From contig CAJNOL010001068.1 in assembly GCA_905250125.1 (NCBI GenBank), forward strand, positions 18,513-82,512: a stretch of 64,000 nucleotides of DNA, given 5' to 3'. The notes under the pieces were generated by a model. The model searched no databases. It was not told the origin of the DNA and saw nothing but the letters and a program-made list of their open reading frames with translations. The position numbers and the translations under genes were made by a program. Positions 57,401 to 64,000 of the stretch are shown piece by piece; position 1 is the stretch's first letter; each line of letters starts with the position of its first letter. This stretch comes from Rotaria sordida. Taxonomy: Eukaryota; Rotifera; Eurotatoria; Philodinida; Philodinidae.

Positions 57401-57761
57401 GATTTAATAAATCAAATGGATGACTATATTGCGCAAAATGTAATAAATTTTTTCGATAACATGTAGCACCAAATGGACATACTGGTAATGTTTTATTAGT
57501 ATCTAAATTAAATTAATCAAATTTTAAAAGCAAAGATATTGAATATCAACAAACCAGTTGTGACTACTTTTGGAGTAACTGAAGTAGATATACAATCGGA
57601 ATGTGAATATTCATTGAAATGAGCTGGATTTTTACGATAACATTTGCTACCTAGAAATAAGAAAAATATATAACAACAAAGAAGAATACACAAAGCAAAA
57701 TACCATATGGACATTGTGGCAAATCTTCTAATTTGACTTTTTTGGTCGGATGTGTCGACAT
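54446..57761 (-). CDS. PARP-family ADP-ribosyltransferase with two PBZ zinc fingers and BRCT-like C-terminus
   Basis: Seventeen exons (57761-57704, 57650-57555, 57502-57261, 57211-57134, 57067-56972, 56905-56806, 56751-56682, 56622-56566, 56503-56382, 56328-56267, 55933-55859, 55790-55746, 55693-55577, 55524-55436, 55259-55162, 54747-54584, 54532-54446) encode 551 residues. Two PBZ PAR-binding fingers come first: LPQCPYGSKCYRKNPAHFNE, then YSH (about 15-37), and LPVCPFGATCYRKNLLHFAQ, then YSHP (about 57-80). A Lys/Glu-rich, probably coiled-coil stretch follows (about 95-195). The PARP catalytic domain is about 210-400: FHGT (His), GYYGRGAYFSEYPG (Tyr), LLLCQILQGK, and SKQELIIFRSDHILPQYIVH (Glu before LII), so the H-Y-E triad looks intact. 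The last 120 residues (KIFTGYNFAFIGQM, IEALVKRFGGHVC, FREDFLYDSI-type end) resemble a BRCT domain. The likely role is nuclear NAD-dependent ADP-ribosylation at damaged DNA. Confidence 0.88.
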
Positions 57762-59377
57762 AGTATGAATAGAAATCGATGTTAATGTATATTCTTATGA
57801 ATAGCAAATGTTTGAAACAAAATCTTTAAAAAGACAAATAATGCTTAGCGATTATTATTGAATATTAGAAAAATAATTAACAAATGTCTGATTGATTTCA
57901 TTAAATAGAATAATATCGAGAAAAATACTCAAACTGAGTCAGAACTTTCAATATCATCTTTTAGCTGTAAGTTAGTCTCAGCGAAAAAAAGTCTTTATGT
58001 TTATGATTCTTCGTTTTCGAGATATGGTTCACGTGATAAAGAAAAAAAATATAGTTTTTCTTTGCCAAACTCAGTCAAATAGATATCTGTAGACTGATTC
58101 CAAAAGTCTTCAATATTTTCAATGAAGAGAGATATTGAACTTTATAGTTTTATCTACTGTTTATGATGTTTTGAAATTATTAAGTTTTCATCGCTTCTCC
58201 ATAGACTATTAAGATTAATTATTTTATTGTTTTACTTTTTATTTTCATGCATTAGAAAAAAAAAACTCGCTAGACATTAAATTCTTCACTATTACAATTT
58301 TGAAATTTCATAGTTTAGTCTAATTAAAGATTTAAATTATTGATGTGAAATATTTTTTAATCTTAAATTATTATGATAATATCAAATTTTTTCCATCCTG
58401 ATATTAACTCTTTTGAGTGAAATAAAGAGTCAAAAGCACGAAGGATTTTAGGACTTTGTTAGTTTTACTGAGATTTACTTCTAGTCGAACGATGACGTCC
58501 AAAGCGAGGAGAATTAATCGGAATCTTTTATCTTTCTTTAAAATAATTTCGAACATTGATATATAAATCAAAATTTCAACTATTTTCTATTAAAGAAAAT
58601 CAAAACTAACTATGATACTTTAACATGAGATTCAAAGTTAAAGTTTTTTTTTTTTGAGCTTTTCATATTCAATGATGTATAAGACTTTCAAAGCTAAGGA
58701 TAAATCATATAGATAAAAATGCTACTTTTTAGATTTATTTACTTTAATTTTAATTTATTTCGTGAATAAATGACTTCAATAGAATATAAATGAAACTAAA
58801 AAAAACGGTCAAGATTTAGTACTGAATAAGAAAATAAAAAATTTTAACTTTAAACTCCAAGTTAAAGTAAGATATATTCAATCAAAGCACATCTATATAT
58901 ATTAAACATTATCCTTCAAAAGTAAGAATAAGAGAAAAATCATTGAAGAAGGATCAACAAAAAGAAAATTTGTAAATCATCAAGGTAAACAAACCGAATT
59001 TCCCAAAAGTTTGAAACGGAAGGTGACTCTTCATGGCTCCGCAAATTCTTGATTTTTGAACCTTCTGTGGTTCTCATTTCGGTGTTTTCAACTATATATA
59101 ACCTAACCTTAGTTTTCGAAATAAAAATACCAAAACCTTCTTGATTGAAAAAAGAAAACAACTGAAAATCAACTGTATCTTAAATATATAATAATAAAAG
59201 GTTCTTGCATAATATCTTTGAAGATTTGAGCAAGTTCTTTTATTCATTCTCTTGTTTTTTTTCTTCATTGGTCAATATATTTAACCAATAAAAATTATTT
59301 ATTAGCCTTCATCATTCAATTATATTCTGACAAGAAAATCTTCAACATTTGACATATTTATTTATTTGCTCATTTTT
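57762..59377. other. intergenic between divergent PARP and C/C/H/H gene A
   Basis: It holds the upstream regions of both divergently transcribed genes. It contains an inverted-repeat pair at about 58615-58643 (ATACTTTAACATGAGATTCA, then AAGTTAAAG) and 58843-58871 (complementary), which may delimit a 257-bp MITE-like sequence. Open frame 58940-59161 (-) is not recognised. Confidence 0.4.
58615..58871. repeat. possible MITE, 27-bp imperfect inverted ends
   Basis: TACTTTAACATGAGATTCAA at the left matches the reverse complement of the right end (TACTTTAACTTGGAGTTTAA) at most positions. No coding content. AT-richness lowers the confidence. Confidence 0.4.
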
Positions 59378-60309
59378 ATGTCTATGAACGAAAAAGTTAT
59401 TCATAGTTTCGAGGGTACTTGCCCATTAACTTATTATGGAATATATGGTATTAAAAAAAGGTACAATGAACAAAAAGAAAAAACAAAATTTTTTTAAAAT
59501 AAATTCATCATTATTTTGTCTATTTATTAATTTAGTTTTAATATGCCAAATTTTCCATGTTTGGATATATCCGAACAATTATCTCTTAAAAAACATCTCA
59601 TGTATAAACATAATTTATCGAATACAGCTGGTATGAAGAAAAAAAAAAAACAAATTTTTTTTTATCATCTTTATTAATAAATTTCTATAATTTTATTTAG
59701 CAAATAAAATTGTTCTCGTTCGTATGAATAATCATATAAATGAAAAACAAATCAATGATAAAAATGATTTAATATTTAATAATACACAAGAATTATTTTC
59801 ACATTCAGTTCATTGGCATAAAGGTCGATGTCCATTTTCATATGGTTTTAATAATGTTTTTAATTTAACATTAACAAATCATCATATAAAAAATTATAAT
59901 TGTCGACATATAAAACAATGTTTACTTTTATCACATTTACGTGTATCACATAATTTAAATATAAAATCAGCTAAAAAAATTGTTAAAACAATGATGTCAT
60001 CATCTATTGAAAGTAAACAAAAATCATCAATTGAAAATGATATTAGAGAAATTATTTTATTTCAAAAAGATGATGCTGTTTTAAATACAAATCCGTATGT
60101 TTTTAAAAAAAAAACCAAAAACTATAGAAATAAAAAAAATATTTTTTGATCTTAGAAATATTTATAATGATGATCGAAGATTTCGACATTATTGTCCATT
60201 AACAAATTTAATATCAATTATAAATGAAGATATTCAAGATCAAACATTACTTAATGTGCCTTGTAATAAAACCAATGAAAAATTTATTCTTTTTGCTCAT
60301 CTTCAGTAG
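59378..60309 (+). CDS. modular C/C/H/H zinc-finger-like protein A (unknown family)
   Basis: Exons 59378-59460, 59536-59630, 59701-60094 and 60156-60309 (introns 61-75 nt) encode 241 residues starting MSMNEKVIHSFEGT. Three copies of one module are seen. Each has CP followed about 20-23 residues later by Cys, then 10-11 residues to HL-x3-H, then a helix with A-x2-I. Module 1 (about 16-67): CPLTYYGIYG, PNFPC, LKKHLMYKHNLSNTAANKIV. Module 2 (about 101-160): CPFSYG, NYNC, LLLSHLRVSHNLNIKSAKKI, then VKTMM. Module 3 (about 198-241): CPLTN, LNVPC, FILFAHLQ, which ends just before its second His. A 51-nt alternative intron (GTAGGT at 60306, acceptor CTCAAG at 60356) would extend the protein by about 35 residues, still without the His. 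I do not recognise the family; metal binding is inferred from the conserved Cys/His residues. Confidence 0.7.
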
Positions 60310-62679
60310 GTTATCAGATTTTGTAATATTAATGTTATTCTTTAATTTGCCTCAAGACAAGATTTATTATTCATGATCCAGAAAGAAAACGAAGATTATC
60401 ATTTCGATGAAAGAATGAGAAGTCTTTTTTTTTTTGCTTCTGCGAATTGATACAATTTCTTACTATTTACGTAAAGTTGATCGAGATAATTATCGATTTG
60501 GATATAAAATTATTTTAAAAAACAAAAGCCTTATCATAATAGCTTTAGAATATGTTCTCTTATGTATTCCTTAAAAATTAATAGCAAATGCTTGGAGTTC
60601 TCTATTGCCTCAGAATATTGATATTTTATCTTTGTATTCATTTGGCAAAAAACAAAACTATCGAATATAATGAAGACATTCTCATCTTCTTGAAAGACTC
60701 GAATATACCATTCATAATAATATTCTATATCTATTCAAAAATATCCTATGATTCACATATAATTTACGATATGCTGTTGTTGAACGGATCGATCTGATCT
60801 CAGCTACTATGTGACGGCTAGACGTTTGAAAATTTGTGTACACATACTCGATTAGACAATGTAGGTCAGCGACATCATTCGAAATTTATTTTCTGCTACA
60901 AGCTTTCTAATGTTAAAAAACTGCCTACTAAAGTTTGTCTTGTTTCTTATCAAATACATGATTAATTCGGAATATTTTCAAATAAAACGTAAAATCAATT
61001 TATGATCTTTCTTCATTCAAAAGATAAGTTCATTTGTTCGAATATTGATCAGATGTAATGATAAGTCTGTCAAGCTGCAAGGTTCTTCTCTTACAGAGTT
61101 ATGAACCTCAAAGTAAAAATAGACACTATTCATCATAGCTCAGTATTTGCTCCAGCAAGTGCGATTTAGCTAGTTCTTTTTTCATGTTCCGAATGTCTCG
61201 TAAAACCCCATTTATCCTGTTAACTGAAAGGCGTCTGACTAGGCAAAGTATAGTAGCCAGCTTATTGCTTCTCACTCGTTTAGTTGCCATGACAAATTTT
61301 TCTTTGAGATGGCTGATCATCTTCTTCTCGATGCATTAGTTATGGCTCAAGTCAGTCACTTGTTCTCCATACCTAACTATTATTTCGAAATGAGAAAAAC
61401 AGCTGAGAGTTTCCTTATATGGTCATATATGACTCAATCTGAAAAAGACCATTAATATTTTAGATGGTACATACAACAGTTTCCTTATATGGCAATAGTT
61501 AATTCAGATTGATAACCTCTTAACTGAGCCAAGATTGTCGAACGCGACTGAAGATCATTATGTGTTTCTCTGTGGAAGTCTAAAATTTAGAAATAGAAGA
61601 TGTCGTATAGAGGATGTTCTCTGAGATTATTCGAGCACTTGTAGTCAGCTGCTCTTTCTATTCAGGATTTGCTCGAGTAGAAGTCTGTTTCTTCTCTCTG
61701 TTATTTATTTAAATATTAAGATATACAAATAAAAAAGAAATTAAAGTGTATAGCACGTTTCGATATAAGGATTTTAAAAAATTCGATACATTAATTTTTT
61801 TCCTATAGTGTTCTGTCCCAAACTTTTTTGGAACTATTCCGCAAGACTCTAGTATAAACACATTGATTTTCAGACCTCTATCCCTCATAGTGACTGAAAT
61901 TCGAAGTGAAATGGAAGGTTGCTTTTGTCCAGGAGTGTACATACTAGAAAATAATCGGAATATCTGCTTGTAATATTTTAGAACCTATTTCTGATTAATG
62001 CTGTTGAGAGTTGAATCTTCTATGAACTATTATACAAAAAACAAAATGTGTTTAGCTTAGAATATAAAATTATTGTGTTTTAAAAACATATGTCCCAAGT
62101 GATGATAAATTTAAAAAAAGTACATAATTACAAAATCCGACTCTTGGAAATTTTGAAGATAAGAATGTCATGGCGTAGTACCCAGCAGAATGATATACTT
62201 TTGACCACTGCGAAATGTACTAATCGTTCATAAAAATAAAGCTTTTTATGAGAATTAATACGATAAACTTAAATCCGGTTCGAAATTTCGACTGAATTGA
62301 TTGATTTTCAGAAGTACATATTCATTTTCCTCTTCTCACAGTTAAATCCGTAGATTCAACGTACGAACTCGTTCAAGAACATCAACTAAAAGGCTTCGAA
62401 TAAAAAAAAAATAGTTGATTGATACATATTGTATACTCGAGCTTCATGAAAGAGAAATTCGAATCTAGTTGAGAATGATCTCTATTTGAACTTGTTAGTA
62501 TAAAATTTAAAATAAATAAATTTGAATTTAATATAAATTTCTTCAAATGACATTTGTATATGAACTATTGGGTAAGAAAAAATTACACTAATATCGACCG
62601 CCATGACTTCATAAACGACAGAAATTTATTTCATTCAAAAAAATATTTCAATATTCTTTATCAACATCTCTTTATATAG
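60310..62679. other. intergenic between the two C/C/H/H genes
   Basis: No gene recognised. Open frames at 60588-60797 (+), 61126-61320 (-) and 61709-61942 (-) lack domains. An upstream exon of gene B probably lies within the last few hundred bases, but I could not place it. Confidence 0.4.
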
Positions 62680-62692
62680 ACATTATCATCAA

Positions 62693-63518
62693 ATGAATGG
62701 TGAACTTGCACTTCGTCTAATTCGTTCTATTCGAACTAGTACAGAAACAACAGCAATAAACGATCTTATTATCAATAATAATAAACAATCTACAGCAACA
62801 ACAACAGTAACAACAAATATAACAGTAGCCGATGAAATTGATATCGTACCATATAAATGTTTATGTCCTTATTCAACGACATTGAATAATGGAACTTCAA
62901 ATTTATTAAAAAAATTTATAAGATTTGTTAAAAATATACCCTGTGATCGTCCTTGTCCAGTAAATCTTTATCGACATTTAAGAAATTATCATAAAGTTGA
63001 TTTACAACATGCAAAAGATATAACCCGAACTATAATGCTTAGTAAAACAATCAAATCTGAGCCTTCAACAGAAGATAATCAAATTGATCAACAAAATTCA
63101 ACATCAATTAGAAAACGAACAAAACTACCTGTAAGATAAAAATTTAGATTAGATTAAGTTCTATGAATTTCTTTTTTTTTCTTCTTAGAAATCAACAAGT
63201 AATTATGAAACAACAATTTCATTAAGTAGAATTTGTTATTTTTAAAAAAGAATAATCATATATAGTAAATTTTATTTTCATTTTAGTACATATGAATTTG
63301 AATGGTGTGAATTCAGAAACGAAAAGTATAAAATTTATAATTCAATTTTCTTTTTTATCTAATGTTGTTTACGTAATCTAGATGAATCAATTGATTTCTT
63401 AATTGACAATGAAAATCCTGAAGATTGGGACTCATCAATGATAAATGATGAAGAATCACTTTTTCTATCGTTTGATGAAGATAGATTAAATGATGGTGAT
63501 ATTGAAGAAGACTTTTAA
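62693..63518 (+). CDS. modular C/C/H/H zinc-finger-like protein B (unknown family), 5' end uncertain
   Basis: Exons 62693-63130, 63189-63225, 63287-63325 and 63382-63518 encode at least 216 residues. An acceptor (TATATAG) at 62679 opens the same frame 13 bases earlier and adds HYHQ before MNGELALRLIRSI. That reads as the last His and helix of a first module, so an upstream exon carrying its CP...C...H half is likely. The full module (about 57-115) has CPYSTTLNNG, KNIPC, PVNLYRHLRNYHKVDLQHAK, then DITRTIM, with the same C-x25-C-x10-HL-x3-H spacing as gene A about 2.4 kb upstream. The C-terminus is strongly acidic (DNENPEDWDSS, DEDRLNDGDIEEDF), as in many transcription regulators. It is transcribed in the same direction as gene A, so the pair looks like a diverged tandem duplication. 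The function is unknown. Confidence 0.65.
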
Positions 63519-64000
63519 ATATATAATCTTATTTTTCTTTTTTATTCTCTAAACTTTATGAACAGTCTCTATGAGATAATTGTTCAATAAGTTTCTGTAT
63601 ATACCTATAGTTTTCTTTCAGTTATGCGCCTAAATAGGGTTCATAATGAATTGTATCAGTTTTTGTATGCATGCTTAATTTTAGACATTAAATGCTTTAT
63701 ATTTATTTTTTTTTTCTTTGCAAAGATTTATTTAGATTTAATCCTTTTATGTTTTGAATACTATTTTCATTAAGCGAGAAAAATTACAGATAATAAAAAA
63801 ATAATATAAAAGATCGAGTCGTTGTAAGTGACGGCCAGCTTTATTCAATGAAAAAAATTTCAAATGTTTACTTGTACAATAAAACAATTCTCAGGCTTAG
63901 CCGTGTTTAAAAAGCTGTTAGCGTGATCCATGCAGAATTAAACTATGAAAAATGATGCAGCTGCACTTGCTAATCATAGGAAGATTGTTTTTGTACTATC
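63519..64000. other. 3' flank of gene B
   Basis: Presumed 3' UTR, then AT-rich spacer to the window edge. Nothing else is recognised. Confidence 0.4.

Noticed and set aside
60588-61320. Possible remnants of another gene on either strand
   Set aside because: Several protein-like stretches, but no consistent similarity to any family I could name.

Overview
The window looks like a bdelloid rotifer nuclear contig (Adineta/Rotaria type). This is an inference from several things seen together: very AT-rich DNA; compact genes with many short GT..AG introns (mostly 50-70 nt) mixed with a few introns of 0.7-1.7 kb; arrays of TGTGGG, the telomere unit reported for bdelloids; metazoan genes (ELAV/Hu, ETO/Nervy, MAP4K3/5, HDHD5) beside gene families expanded in bdelloids (ADP-ribosyltransferase and F-box-like remnants, a GH3 enzyme); and many decayed DNA transposons and foldback repeats. 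There are no operons, CRISPR arrays or recognisable rRNA/tRNA genes. All exon models below were derived by eye; each complete model gives a reading frame divisible by three.

Layout. 1-532: 3' end of a TMEM272-like membrane protein. 1.6-2.2 kb: an F-box-like fragment running straight into a TGTGGG array, a 10-N gap and a facing CCCACA array, which has the geometry of a head-to-head telomere fusion. 4.5-5.0 kb: a broken queuosine-salvage (QNG1/DUF2419) pseudogene. 7.1-8.0 kb: a large inverted repeat. 8.6-10.7 kb: a GH3-family enzyme. 15.3-18.0 kb (-): HDHD5-type HAD hydrolase. 18.6 kb: a near-perfect 49-bp-arm hairpin. 19.1-20.2 kb: a dead mariner. 23.1-28.5 kb (-): ETO/Nervy/CBFA2T corepressor. 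30.1-34.0 kb (-): ELAV/Hu RNA-binding protein with two mutually exclusive 154-nt exons for the first half of RRM2. 37.5 kb: a GC-rich dyad. 38.1-43.7 kb (+): a 22-exon MAP4K3/5-like kinase. 44.3-45.3 kb: a foldback element. 46.0-46.3 kb: an ADP-ribosyltransferase pseudogene fragment. 50.3-52.8 kb (-): a vWA-domain protein with a MITE in its intron. 53.4-54.0 kb: a non-autonomous hAT-like element. 54.4-57.8 kb (-): a PARP with two PBZ zinc fingers and a BRCT-like C-terminus. 59.4-60.3 and 62.7-63.5 kb (+): two related genes built from a repeated C/C/H/H module that I do not recognise.

The genes do not form one pathway. Conserved metazoan regulators (ELAV, ETO, MAP4K) are interspersed with stress or NAD-related genes (PARP, ART remnant), acquired-looking genes (GH3, vWA) and repeats. 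The candidates for undescribed biology are the fused telomere tract, the modular C/C/H/H family, the ELAV exon switch and the PBZ-PBZ-PARP-BRCT enzyme.
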